A DNA stretch of 37,555 bases from JBCBTJ01 sp964597685 (GTDB lineage: Bacteria; Pseudomonadota; Alphaproteobacteria; Caulobacterales; Hyphomonadaceae). The DNA lies in the NCBI GenBank assembly GCA_964597685.1, contig CAZQZC010000004.1, positions 1 through 37,555 on the forward strand, given 5' to 3'. The notes beneath the pieces are model-generated. The model had not been told where the DNA came from. It did not search any database and saw only the letters and a program-made list of their open reading frames with translations. Positions 24,304 through 32,438 of this stretch are shown in pieces (the stretch's first letter is position 1; each line of letters opens with the position of its first letter). Made by a program: the position numbers and the translations under genes.

Positions 24304-25188
24304 ATGATGAGCGCGGAGCGGGCTGCGTCGCGCCACACGCTGGACGCCTATCGTCGCGACCTTGTCGATGCGTCGGCGTATCTCCACGGGAATTTGGCGT
24401 CCGCAACGGCGTCTGATCTTGCCTTATACATGCGCAGTCTCGCCGCATCGGCGTACGCCCCCTCGACCCAGGCGCGTCGCCTGTCGGCTTTGAAGGCGTT
24501 TTTCCGCTTTGTCGTCGAGGAGCGCGACCGGCGCGACGACCCGACCTCCCGCTTGGACGGACCCGTCGGCGGCCGCGTCCCGCCCGATGTGCTGAGCCGG
24601 GAGGAGGTGGCGGCCCTGCTCGAAGGCTGCGGCGACGACGCTCGCCTTAAATGCCTGGTCGAGCTTCTCTACGGGGCTGGTCTGCGCGCCAGCGAGGTGT
24701 GCGCGTTGCCGCTGGGCGCCCTCCCGCGACGAAGGCGCGGTGGGGCGTGGGAGACCCAGGCGATCGTCGTTCGCGGCAAGGGCGGCAAGGATCGGCTGTG
24801 CCCGCTTGGCCAGCCGGCCTTGGACGCGATCGCCCATTGGCTGGAGGCCCGCGAGGCGACGTTGCCCAAGGGGGCGGCTCGCGGCCGGGCGGACGCATTC
24901 GTCTTTCCCTCGCGCGGCAAGACGGGGCACCTCACCCGCCGGCGGCTGGGGCAGATGCTAGAGGACCTGGCAATGCGATGCGGTCTCGATCGGGCCCGCG
25001 TCCACCCCCACGCCCTGCGCCACGCCTATGCGACCCACCTTTTGCAGGGCGGTGCAGATTTGCGCAGCGTCCAAACGCTTCTAGGCCACGCCGATATCTC
25101 GACGACGCAGATCTACACCCACGTCTTGACCGATGAGTTGGCGGAATTGTTGGAAACGGCGCACCCCATGGCGCGCAGCGGAGTGTGA
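24304..25188 (+). CDS. xerD: Tyrosine recombinase XerD (start unresolved)
   Basis: XerC/D-type recombinase resolving chromosome dimers at dif. Numbered from ATG 24304 the catalytic set is R128 (GAGLRASE), K159 (GKGGKDR), H236 and R239 (HALRH), H262 (LLGHADISTTQIYTHV) and Tyr271, all intact, 294 aa in total. The frame upstream of 24304 reads HELRRIEAFLEMM, which matches the first XerD helix, but no ATG, GTG or TTG exists there until GTG 24151, deep in the preceding gene. An ATG at 24272 with GAGG upstream is one base out of frame. Either the start is at 24304, losing the helix, or the sequence lacks one base near 24275-24285. Confidence 0.88.
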   Translation: MMSAERAASRHTLDAYRRDLVDASAYLHGNLASATASDLALYMRSLAASAYAPSTQARRLSALKAFFRFVVEERDRRDDPTSRLDGPVGGRVPPDVLSREEVAALLEGCGDDARLKCLVELLYGAGLRASEVCALPLGALPRRRRGGAWETQAIVVRGKGGKDRLCPLGQPALDAIAHWLEAREATLPKGAARGRADAFVFPSRGKTGHLTRRRLGQMLEDLAMRCGLDRARVHPHALRHAYATHLLQGGADLRSVQTLLGHADISTTQIYTHVLTDELAELLETAHPMARSGV

Positions 25189-25194
25189 GCCGTC

Positions 25195-25218
25195 CGCCGA
25201 CGGGCTGCCCCGTCGGCG
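25195..25218. terminator. Perfect 10-bp stem-loop between convergent xerD and M13 peptidase genes
   Basis: CGCCGACGGG (25195-25204) and CCCGTCGGCG (25209-25218) are perfect reverse complements around a CTGC loop. The position, 7 bases after the xerD stop and 15 before the peptidase stop, fits a bidirectional terminator. No T tract follows on either strand, so it is atypical. Confidence 0.5.
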
Positions 25219-25233
25219 AACAATGTCAAGCAA

Positions 25234-27351
25234 TTACCAGATCCGAACGCGCTCCTCCGGCGCCAGGTAGAGCGCGTGCTCTTCGGTCACGCCGAAGGCC
25301 TCGTACCAGGCGTCCATGTTCCGCACGACGCCGTTCACCCGAAACTCCACCGGCGAGTGGGGATCGGTCAGGATCTGTTGACGCAGCGCGTCGTCGCGCG
25401 ATTTGCCGCGCCAGACCTGAGCCCAGGCGAGGAAGAAGCGCTGGTCGCCCGTCAACCCGTCGATCACTGGCGCGCTGCCGCCATATTCCGCGTCGACGAA
25501 GCGGCGATATGCGGCGTAGGCCATCTGCAGCCCGCCAAGGTCGCCGATATTCTCACCCATTGTGAGCTGACCGTTCACGTTGAGCCCTTCGACCGGGACA
25601 TAGGTGTCGTACTGGCTGCCAAGGCGTTCCGCACGCTGCTCGAAGGCCGTGTTGGCAGTCTCCGTCCACCACGAGCGGAACCGGCCCGCTTCGTCGAATT
25701 GGCGGCCTTGGTCGTCGAAGCCATGGCCGATTTCGTGGCCGATCACCGCGCCGATGGCGCCGTAATTCACCGCCGGGTCGGCGGCCGGATCGAAGAACGG
25801 CGCCTGGAGAATACCCGCTGGGAACGTGATCTGGTTCAGAAGCGGATTGTAAGACGCATTCACCGTCTGGGGCGGATAGGGCCACTCCACCCTGTCGACG
25901 GGGCCGGAGAGCTTGCTGATCTGGTCGGCCCAGTCGAATTCGGTGGAGGCGATGGCGTTGTCGAGCAGGGCCCCGGGCTTGATGTCCAGCGCCGTGTAGT
26001 CGGTCCATTCCTCGGTGAAGCCGATCTTCGGCTCGAAGGTCGACAGTTTGAGGAGCGCTTGCGCACGGGTTTCGTCGTCCATCCAGACGTTCTGCTCGAG
26101 GCGCTCTTCGAAGGCGGCCGTGAGATTGCCGACCAGGGCGTCCATCTGCGCCTTGGAGGCCTCCGGGAAATGTTTGTCGACATAGATCTTGCCGACAGCC
26201 TCGCCCAGCGTGCCGTTGATCAGGCCGACGCCGCGCTTCCAGCGTTCGCGTTGGGTCTCGGCTCCGGATAGGGTCTTGGCGTAGAATTCCCAATTCGCCC
26301 GGTCGAAATCGGTCGCCAGGAATTGCGCATTGCTGCGTACGAAATGGTAGGCGAGATAGTCCTTCCAAACGTCAAGCGGCGTGTCCTCGACGATGTCGCC
26401 GGCGGCTTCGATGGCCGTCGTTTGGCCGACAATGAAGATCGGAAGCTCCGCCAGGCCGAGTTCTGTCATGATCGCCGTCCAATCGAATTCCGGGGCGAGC
26501 TCGCCCATCTGTTCGATCGTCATCGGGTTGATCAGCTTGGTGACGTCGCGGCTTTCCGCTTGGGTCCAATGAACTTCGGCGATGCGCTTTTCGAGCGCAA
26601 GGATCGTTTCGGCCTTGGCTGCGGCGTCGTCCACGCCGGCGAGCGTCATGATCTCGGTCATGTACGCCTTGTAGGCGCTGCGATAGCCGGCGAAGGTCTC
26701 GTCGTCCTTCAGGTAATAATCCCGATCTGGCATGCCGAGGCCAGCTTGAGCCACGAAGGCGACGTATTGGGCCGGGTTCATCGGATTCGGGATAATGCCG
26801 ACGCCAAAGGGCGCTTGTATATGGAGCGAGCCAAAGGCCTTCATGAGATCGGCCTTCGACGAGATCGCCTCGATCTTCGCCATATGGGGCGCAAGCGGCG
26901 CGGCGCCGGCGGCGTCGAGCGCGGCGGTGTCCATCCAGGCGGCGTAGAAATCGCCGACTTTTTGCTCCAGCGATCCCGGCGCAGCTTCGCCGGCCGCGAG
27001 TTCGTCGACGATAGCGCGGATATCGTCTTCGGCCTCAAGGCGCAGCTTCGTGAAGGAGGAATAGGTCGTGAGGTCCGACGGAATCTCGAAAGAATCCAGC
27101 CAGCCGCCATTGGCGTAGCGGAAGAAATCGTCGCCCGCCGCGACGGCTGCGTTGCCGCCCTCCAGGTCGACGCCCCAAGCGCCGAAACGCGGCTTCGGCG
27201 CCGGCGCGGCTGCGGTTTCGACGGCGCTCGGCGCTTCGGGCGCTGCAGCGGCGGCGACGGGCGCTTCCGGGGCGAGGTTTGACGATGCGGCGCATCCGCC
27301 GGCGATGGCGAGAGCCAAGGCGGCGGTCGACAGCAAGATATGTTTGGACAC
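25234..27351 (-). CDS. M13-family zinc metallopeptidase, lipoprotein (neprilysin/PepO type)
   Basis: A 705-aa M13 peptidase. The N-terminus is a lipoprotein signal (LALAIAGGC, modified Cys20), followed by an Ala/Pro linker to about residue 55, so the enzyme is anchored to a membrane facing the periplasm or the outside. Substrate and zinc motifs are complete: NASYNPLLNQITFPAGIL (498-515), HEIGHGFDD (H539, E540, H543) and GENIGDLGG (E600, D604). The final CRVW-type end is shortened to RVRIW. It should degrade oligopeptides. The start is a GTG with GGAGG 5 bases upstream. Divergent from the CoA lyase gene. Confidence 0.94.
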   Translation of the reverse strand: MSKHILLSTAALALAIAGGCAASSNLAPEAPVAAAAAPEAPSAVETAAAPAPKPRFGAWGVDLEGGNAAVAAGDDFFRYANGGWLDSFEIPSDLTTYSSFTKLRLEAEDDIRAIVDELAAGEAAPGSLEQKVGDFYAAWMDTAALDAAGAAPLAPHMAKIEAISSKADLMKAFGSLHIQAPFGVGIIPNPMNPAQYVAFVAQAGLGMPDRDYYLKDDETFAGYRSAYKAYMTEIMTLAGVDDAAAKAETILALEKRIAEVHWTQAESRDVTKLINPMTIEQMGELAPEFDWTAIMTELGLAELPIFIVGQTTAIEAAGDIVEDTPLDVWKDYLAYHFVRSNAQFLATDFDRANWEFYAKTLSGAETQRERWKRGVGLINGTLGEAVGKIYVDKHFPEASKAQMDALVGNLTAAFEERLEQNVWMDDETRAQALLKLSTFEPKIGFTEEWTDYTALDIKPGALLDNAIASTEFDWADQISKLSGPVDRVEWPYPPQTVNASYNPLLNQITFPAGILQAPFFDPAADPAVNYGAIGAVIGHEIGHGFDDQGRQFDEAGRFRSWWTETANTAFEQRAERLGSQYDTYVPVEGLNVNGQLTMGENIGDLGGLQMAYAAYRRFVDAEYGGSAPVIDGLTGDQRFFLAWAQVWRGKSRDDALRQQILTDPHSPVEFRVNGVVRNMDAWYEAFGVTEEHALYLAPEERVRIW

Positions 27352-27427
27352 GATTCCCTCCGATTTATCGAATACCGATCAATATCACCTGAAAAACGAA
27401 AGTCGACCTTTGAGGCCTGGCGGATAT

Positions 27428-27455
27428 TTGACGCGCTGCAACACGGCCCCTAGCT
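27428..27455 (+). promoter_or_regulatory. Putative promoter of the CoA lyase gene
   Basis: TTGACG (27428-27433), 16 bases, then CTAGCT (27450-27455). The predicted start would leave a leader of about 24 bases that contains GAGGG ahead of ATG 27486. It was found by eye only. Confidence 0.4.
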
Positions 27456-27485
27456 TCCGTCGCCAGAGACGAGGGATCGCCGACC

Positions 27486-28541
27486 ATGACGCCAAAGACG
27501 CCGCGCCAATTCTTCAAGCCGCTCGCCGCCGGCGCGCCTGATCCGCTCTTGGAGCTCCCCGTCCGTTTGGAGCGCATGATCCAGTTTGTGCCGCCGCATA
27601 ATGAAAAGGTCCGCGGGCGTGTGCCCGGCATGGCTGACACCTGCGATGTGGTGCTCGCCAATCTCGAGGACGCGATCCCAGCCGACGCCAAGGAATCCGC
27701 CCGCGCCGGCGCGGTTGAGATGTCGACCATGGTCGACTGGCAGGCCAAGGGGACGGGCTTCTGGTCGCGGGTGAACCCGCTGAATTCCCCTTGGTTCTTG
27801 GACGACGTGACCGAGCTTGTGTCCAAAGCCGGCCGCCAATTGGACGTCTTGATGATCCCGAAGGTCGAGGGCCCCTTCGACATCCACTACGTCGACCAGC
27901 TCCTCGCCCAATTGGAGGCGAAAGCTGAGCTCGAGCGCCCGATCCTGATCCACGCCATCCTGGAGACCGCAGAAGGCGTGGCCCGGGTCGAAGAGATTGC
28001 GCTCGCCAGCCCGCGCATGCAGGGCGTCTCGCTCGGCCCGGCGGATTTGGCCGCCAGCCGCAAGATGAAGACCACTCGCGTCGGCGGCGGGCATCCCTTC
28101 TACAAGGTGATCGAAGACCCGCGCGAAGACGGGTCGCCGCGCGCCTCTGCCCAGCAGGACCCCTGGCACTACACCGTCGCGCGCATGGTTGACGCCTGCG
28201 TCATGGCGGGCATCAAGCCGTTCTACGGCCCCTTCGGCGACATCGCGGACCTTGACGCCTGCGAGCAGCAATTCCGCAATGCGTTCCTGCTCGGCTGTGT
28301 CGGCACATGGACGCTGCACCCCAACCAAATCGAGATCGCCAAGCGCGTGTTCAGCCCCGATCCCGACGAAGTGAAACTCGCCCGGCGCATCCTGGAGGTG
28401 ATCCCGGACGGCCGCGGCGTCGCCATGCTCGACGGCAAGATGCAAGACGACGCCACTTGGAAACAAGCCAAGGTTATCGCCGACCTCGCTGATCTGGTGG
28501 CGAAGAAGGATCCGGATCTCGCGGCGGCTTACGGCGCGTGA
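27486..28541 (+). CDS. HpcH/HpaI-family CoA ester lyase (malyl-CoA lyase-like)
   Basis: A 351-aa protein of the citrate-lyase-beta/malyl-CoA lyase superfamily. Typical stretches are RMIQFVPPHNEKV, VVLANLEDAIPADAKESAR (acidic metal and CoA site), VNPLNSPWF, LDVLMIPKVEGP, ILIHAILETAEGV (metal Glu) and GVSLGPADLAASR, then WTLHPNQIEIAKRVF. Members cleave or form L-malyl-CoA, beta-methylmalyl-CoA or citramalyl-CoA. The exact substrate cannot be read. It is longer than Rhodobacter Mcl1. No other acyl-CoA pathway genes adjoin, so it appears to be a single-gene unit. Confidence 0.85.
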   Translation: MTPKTPRQFFKPLAAGAPDPLLELPVRLERMIQFVPPHNEKVRGRVPGMADTCDVVLANLEDAIPADAKESARAGAVEMSTMVDWQAKGTGFWSRVNPLNSPWFLDDVTELVSKAGRQLDVLMIPKVEGPFDIHYVDQLLAQLEAKAELERPILIHAILETAEGVARVEEIALASPRMQGVSLGPADLAASRKMKTTRVGGGHPFYKVIEDPREDGSPRASAQQDPWHYTVARMVDACVMAGIKPFYGPFGDIADLDACEQQFRNAFLLGCVGTWTLHPNQIEIAKRVFSPDPDEVKLARRILEVIPDGRGVAMLDGKMQDDATWKQAKVIADLADLVAKKDPDLAAAYGA

Positions 28542-28575
28542 TAAAGTCCTGTGATATCTATCTAGGGGTTTGAAA

Positions 28576-29106
28576 ATGAAGCGTTTCACCGTCCTGGCCG
28601 CAGCCGGCGCGGCCATGTTGTCTGCGTGCGCTAGCGGCGGCGCGACCGGAGCGTCGATCCCGGCGGCGGCGAGTGTCTCGACCGCGCCGGCGGGCCTCGC
28701 CATCGGACAATGCAATTCGCCGGGCGCGGCCTACGCCGAGATCAAGTATCCGGCCGGGTGGAATGAACGGCTGGAGGCCAGCGTGCGCAACGCCGAACCG
28801 GCGGATGAATTGCTTGGCGGGCCCACGGACAATGTCAGCGACCTCAACACGCCGCCGGTCTCGCCGCCCCGGGTCGTTTATCCTTCCGCGTCGCAATCTC
28901 GCGGCGTTGAGGGCGCCTGCGACGTCATCCTCGACACCGATCGCGACGGCAATCCGCGCAACGTGGCCGCGGCCTGCACATCGCCCGAATTTGTCGCCGC
29001 GGCAGAATCCGCCTTGTCCGCGACCAGGTTTCCGCCTCGGATCGAGAACGGCCGCCGTGTGGCGCGTCGGGGCATCGTGTATCCGCTGGCGTTCTGTTTG
29101 GAATAG
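28576..29106 (+). CDS. Lipoprotein with TonB-C-like domain
   Basis: A 176-aa protein. The signal MKRFTVLAAAGAAMLSAC has a lipobox (LSAC), so it should be a lipid-anchored protein. A low-complexity Ala/Ser linker follows, and the C-terminal 80 residues (CDVILDTDRDGNPRNVAAAC, then FVAAAESALSATRFPPR) show the pattern of the TonB C-terminal / energy transducer fold. Without an N-terminal TonB anchor or ExbBD, a true TonB role is doubtful. AGGGG precedes the ATG by 8 bases. It comes just after the CoA lyase gene and before the PCu(A)C gene. Confidence 0.75.
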   Translation: MKRFTVLAAAGAAMLSACASGGATGASIPAAASVSTAPAGLAIGQCNSPGAAYAEIKYPAGWNERLEASVRNAEPADELLGGPTDNVSDLNTPPVSPPRVVYPSASQSRGVEGACDVILDTDRDGNPRNVAAACTSPEFVAAAESALSATRFPPRIENGRRVARRGIVYPLAFCLE

Positions 29107-29147
29107 CGCGGCGGACCCGCCTGCGCGCAAAAAGTCTGGTGTTCGAT

Positions 29148-29633
29148 ATGAGCTTTCCAAAATACCTGTGCCTGGCCCTTGTCGCGCTCGCGTCGGCGGT
29201 TTGCGCGCAGGCCCACGAATACGACGTCGCGGCGCTCAAGATCGATCATCCTTGGGCGCGTCCGACCGTGGCGGCGGCTCAGCCCGGAGCGGCGTTCTTC
29301 ACGGTCACCAACACGGGCAATGCGCCGGATCGGTTGATCGCAGCGCGCGCGCCCGACGGTTTCCTCGAGGGGATTGAGATCCACACAACGCGCATCGGCG
29401 AAGACGGCGTCGCGCGGATGCGCCCGCTGGCGGATGGAGCCCTGGTCGAACCGGGTGAAACGCTGGTCTTCGCGCCGGGCGGGCGGCATTTGATGCTGTT
29501 CGGCTTGGGGGCGCCGTTGGAAGACGGGGAGTCCTTTCCGTTGACCCTCGTTTTCGAACGGGCTGGCGAGGTCGACGTGGTCGTAAAAGTCGAGACCAAT
29601 CCAGAGGCGGGCGCGGGCCACGCCGGGCATTGA
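29148..29633 (+). CDS. PCu(A)C-type periplasmic copper chaperone
   Basis: A 161-aa protein with signal peptide (LCLALVALASAVCAQA). The PCu(A)C domain delivers Cu(I) to the CuA site of cytochrome oxidase. Copper ligands are H79, M91, H114 and M116 (in GGRHLMLFGL), close to the H(M)X10MX21HXM pattern. The Met that usually follows the first His is Thr here, and the second spacing is one residue longer. The tail ends HAGH, which might add metal binding. ATG 29148 is used; a GTG 9 bases earlier is possible. No SCO or oxidase gene is nearby. Confidence 0.88.
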   Translation: MSFPKYLCLALVALASAVCAQAHEYDVAALKIDHPWARPTVAAAQPGAAFFTVTNTGNAPDRLIAARAPDGFLEGIEIHTTRIGEDGVARMRPLADGALVEPGETLVFAPGGRHLMLFGLGAPLEDGESFPLTLVFERAGEVDVVVKVETNPEAGAGHAGH

Positions 29634-29682
29634 TCACGACGCGGTGAGCGGTCATCCTGGCGGGACACGAGGAGGACCGCCC

Positions 29683-30084
29683 ATGCACTCGCCCGCGCTG
29701 CAGACCTGGATGGATTGGATCCAAGGCGACCACTCGCATGAGGGGCTCGCAGCTCAGCTGCATGACGATGTGACGTTCTGGAGCCCCATCGTCCATTCGC
29801 CCCAGCGCGGCAAGGCGATGACGTTCGCCTATCTGGTCGCGGCCGGGGGCGTGCTGGGCGGCGATGCATTTAAGTACACCCGCATCGTCGACGGCGGATC
29901 GGACGCTGTCCTGGAGTTCGAGACCGAGATCGACGGGCTTTACGTCAACGGCGTCGACATGATCCGGTGGGCCGAGGACGGACGGATAATCGATTTCAAG
30001 GTCATGGTCCGCCCGCTGAAGGCCATCCAGAAGGTCCATGGCATGATGGCCGAGATGCTGGAGCGGATGAAGGCCGACACCTAG
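29683..30084 (+). CDS. NTF2-like / SnoaL-fold protein
   Basis: A 133-aa protein of the nuclear-transport-factor-2-like cone fold: WMDWIQGDHSHEGLAAQLHDDVTFWSPIVHSPQRGK, a hydrophobic segment, then VLEFETEIDGLYVNGVDMIRWAEDGRIIDFKVMVRP, the strand pattern ending these domains. Members are small enzymes (isomerases, hydrolases) or binding proteins, so no reaction is assigned. AGGAGG lies 7 bases before ATG 29683, a strong ribosome site. Its TAG shares the palindromic CTAG with the stop of the convergent membrane protein gene. Confidence 0.8.
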   Translation: MHSPALQTWMDWIQGDHSHEGLAAQLHDDVTFWSPIVHSPQRGKAMTFAYLVAAGGVLGGDAFKYTRIVDGGSDAVLEFETEIDGLYVNGVDMIRWAEDGRIIDFKVMVRPLKAIQKVHGMMAEMLERMKADT

Positions 30085-30788
30085 GCGAAGATCGCGCCCG
30101 CAGCGACGAGCGTGAACAGAATAAGACAGATTACGGCCAGCGCGCTGGGCAACATCAGCTCGATTAGCGTGAATTGCGGAAAGTTCCGCCGCTTTTCGAC
30201 ATGGACCTGCCATTCTCGGGTGAAGGGGGCGAACTCAAGCTCCGCCTCCAGCTCCCCGATCACATCGTATTTGGATGCGTTCAGCCGGCGCGCCGCGAAA
30301 ATCATCGACAGCCACAGGACGCTGTTCAGAAAGGCGAGCAGCAGGGCGCCGGCGACCACGATCTGGGTCGGGAAGTCGTCATTGTCGGCGCGCAAGACGA
30401 ACGAAATCGACACGAACATCGCCACGACGACCGAGAAGTAGAAACGGTTCAGCGCATGGCGGCGATCGATGCCCCGCTCGGCGCTTTCGATCATAACCTT
30501 GTAGATCTCGATCCGGCGGTCGTAATCGTACTCGCCAAGCGTTTTATCGAGCTCTGCGACGCCTTCCCGATGGCGCGATGGCGGCCAGCGGCCCGTCGAT
30601 CGGTCGCGTTCGTCCATCCAGGCGCGCACGCGGTCAAGCTTCGCACTCTGGAACCCCTTGGAGCCGCCAAACAGATCGTCGCAAAATTTCGGGTCTTTCG
30701 CGGCCTGCCGGCCGAATTCCTCAGCCCTCAGTCCGTGACGCTCGAGGAAGCCTTTCACATCGTTGCGGAAGGGATCGAGCACTGACAC
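30081..30788 (-). CDS. HTH-like domain fused to three membrane helices, partner of the TIR gene
   Basis: A 235-aa protein from GTG 30788 (or GTG 30782). Residues 7-61 (VKGFLERHGLRAEEFGRQA, then KLDRVRAWMDER) resemble a lambda-repressor-like helix-turn-helix common in alphaproteobacterial proteins. A linker and helix (YDRRIEIYKVMIESAERGIDRRHA) lead into three hydrophobic helices at about 128-150, 157-180 and 211-233. The membrane part recalls small helical effector modules seen in bacterial conflict systems, from memory only. It starts 11 bases after the TIR-FGE stop, so the two form an operon. A longer in-frame reading to 30944 overlaps the TIR gene and is discounted. The function is unknown. 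Confidence 0.65.
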   Translation of the reverse strand: MSVLDPFRNDVKGFLERHGLRAEEFGRQAAKDPKFCDDLFGGSKGFQSAKLDRVRAWMDERDRSTGRWPPSRHREGVAELDKTLGEYDYDRRIEIYKVMIESAERGIDRRHALNRFYFSVVVAMFVSISFVLRADNDDFPTQIVVAGALLLAFLNSVLWLSMIFAARRLNASKYDVIGELEAELEFAPFTREWQVHVEKRRNFPQFTLIELMLPSALAVICLILFTLVAAGAIFA

Positions 30789-30799
30789 CGTCGGACGCC

Positions 30800-32297
30800 T
30801 CAGCGCTCCGCCAGGTCGGACGTAGCAATCCGAAAGCCAACGGTCCGATCGCGCACATCGACGGAGATACGCGCCCGATTGGCCGCGCGAAAATCGGATG
30901 CCGCTCCTGACCAATCGCCTCCGCGCACGACGCGGCGACCGCAATCGCCGATGGTCACGGCGGACCCATCGGTCGGCGCCTCGGCATACGTGTTAACATA
31001 GCAATCCTCGACCCATTCCCGGACATTGCCGAGCATGCCGCGAAGACCGAAGGGATTTTCAACGAGCAAAGACACGTCGCGTGGTTCGCCGGGCTGGGCT
31101 CGCGCTGCGTCATAGGCAGCGCCCCACCAATACGCTGCATCCGTCCCGCCCCGGGCGGCATATTCCCATTCCGCTTCGCTGGGCAGGCGATAAGCGCGGC
31201 CCGTCTCTTCAGACAACCAAGTCGCGTAGGCGCGCGCGTCATTCCAGGAGAGGCCGAACCCCGCCACGGACCCGCGGCCGAAGCCGCGGTCTGAAGGGGC
31301 GTAGCCCCGACACCCCCCCGTCGCCGACGCAGGAATCCCATTGCGAAAACGTCACTTCTGTCCGTCCGATGGCGAAGCTGCTTAGCGCCACCTCGCGCTG
31401 CGGCCCCTCGTACCCGGCGCGGCCGGGTTCGTCGTCGGGCGAACCCATCATGAAGGCGCCGCCAGGCAGGGTGACCAATTCAGGGCAGTCTGCGCAATCG
31501 GCGAACGTCGCCAGCGAATCCGTTTCGCCGTCTCGAATGCTGATCTGAAGGCCCGGCCCCGCACCAAATCCGCCACCGAACACCGCGCCTATTGCGGCAA
31601 GCGCCAAAGCGGCGGCCGCCGCAAAAAACGCTAGCCTCCCGTGGCCGCGCTTCTCTCGGGCGGGCGCCTGCCGGTCTCTAGCGGCGCTCTGAGGCGTCGG
31701 TGGTTTCGACGCCGGCTCATCAAGCGACGTCAGGCGGTTTCGCGCGAGGTCGGCGTAATGCCCTTCAGGATAGCGCTTGAGATAGGCTTCAAAATCGGCC
31801 GGATCGGATCCGTCCTTAATGGATGTCCAGAACGTTGTTTCGATTGTGGCGTCGCCGGATTCCTGCCCTGTGGCGCGTTCCGAGGCCGCTGGCGCGGCTG
31901 GCTCGCTGTGTTCGATGGCGAGCTGAATGTCGCCGACGAAGGCGCGCCAGCGCTCGTCCGTCGTGTCGCCGTTCCAGCCGATCAGGTCTGCGGTCTGGGT
32001 GAGTTCGAACATGATGGGGCGCTCAGCCTCCTCGATCATCGCGGGGATGACAGTCGAGGTTCGTTCGCCCAGCGTGGCTTCCGTGCGCACCCATTTCGAC
32101 TTCACGGAAACTTGCGACCAGAGGACCACGACCACTTTCGCCTCGCGAAGCTCGGCTTCCGTCACCTCGTCATAGGTCTGACCGGCGCGCAGGACCTTGT
32201 CCCACCAAACGGGGATGGCCTCCGCCTCGAGCGCAAGGGCAATCTGCTGCGCCTTTTCCCGGTCAGCGCGGCTGTAGGACAGGAATACGTCCGCCAT
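30800..32297 (-). CDS. TIR - membrane helix - FGE/SUMF1-like fusion, split by a frameshift
   Basis: Two frames make one gene. The first (32297 to about 31315) encodes a TIR domain: DVFLSYSRADREKA, then VVVVLWSQVSVKSKWVRTEA with the NADase-type Glu at E73. It then has the WTSIKDGSDPADFEAYLKRYPEG repeat (157-179, here in two parts), one membrane helix (222-247) and the start of an FGE-like domain (VTLPGGAFMMGSPDDEPG, IGRTEVTFSQWDSC). The second frame (to 30800) continues it: GLSWNDARAYATWLSEETG, RLPSEAEWEYAARGG, GNVREWVEDCY, RRVVRGGDWS, VGFRIA. Deleting one base from the 7-C run at 31313-31319 joins them into about 498 residues. FRAANR replaces the Cys-containing FGE active site, so the domain is probably non-catalytic. 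GGAGAG precedes ATG 32297. Confidence 0.82.
31313..31319. other. C7 homopolymer at the TIR-FGE frameshift
   Basis: Seven C residues on the plus strand, seven G in the gene. With seven, the frame runs GDGGVSGLRP and is lost; with six, it reads GDGGCRGYAPSDRGFGRG, the expected FGE sequence, and continues into the downstream frame. Confidence 0.8.
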
Positions 32298-32438
32298 TTC
32301 GTCTCTCCCCCCGGACGCGAAAGCGGTTCAATGTCAGGAACTTGCCACGCGACGTGACATTAGATTTGCACACTTGCTTTGGCGTAGAAAGTCTCTTCGA
32401 TACTTTCCGATCGGACTGGCCGCTGGTATCGAGATGGC

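Noticed and set aside
24304..25188. Phage or integron integrase
   Set aside because: The sequence and its place beside aroK and accA fit housekeeping XerD. No att repeats, tRNA or phage genes were seen.
25276..27282. Long plus-strand frames antisense to the M13 peptidase
   Set aside because: The peptidase has intact zinc motifs and a lipoprotein signal. The opposing frames have no recognisable features.
32298..32438. A convincing promoter for the TIR gene
   Set aside because: I found no -35/-10 pair with good spacing on the minus strand, only an imperfect CACG/CGTG palindrome, so nothing was annotated.
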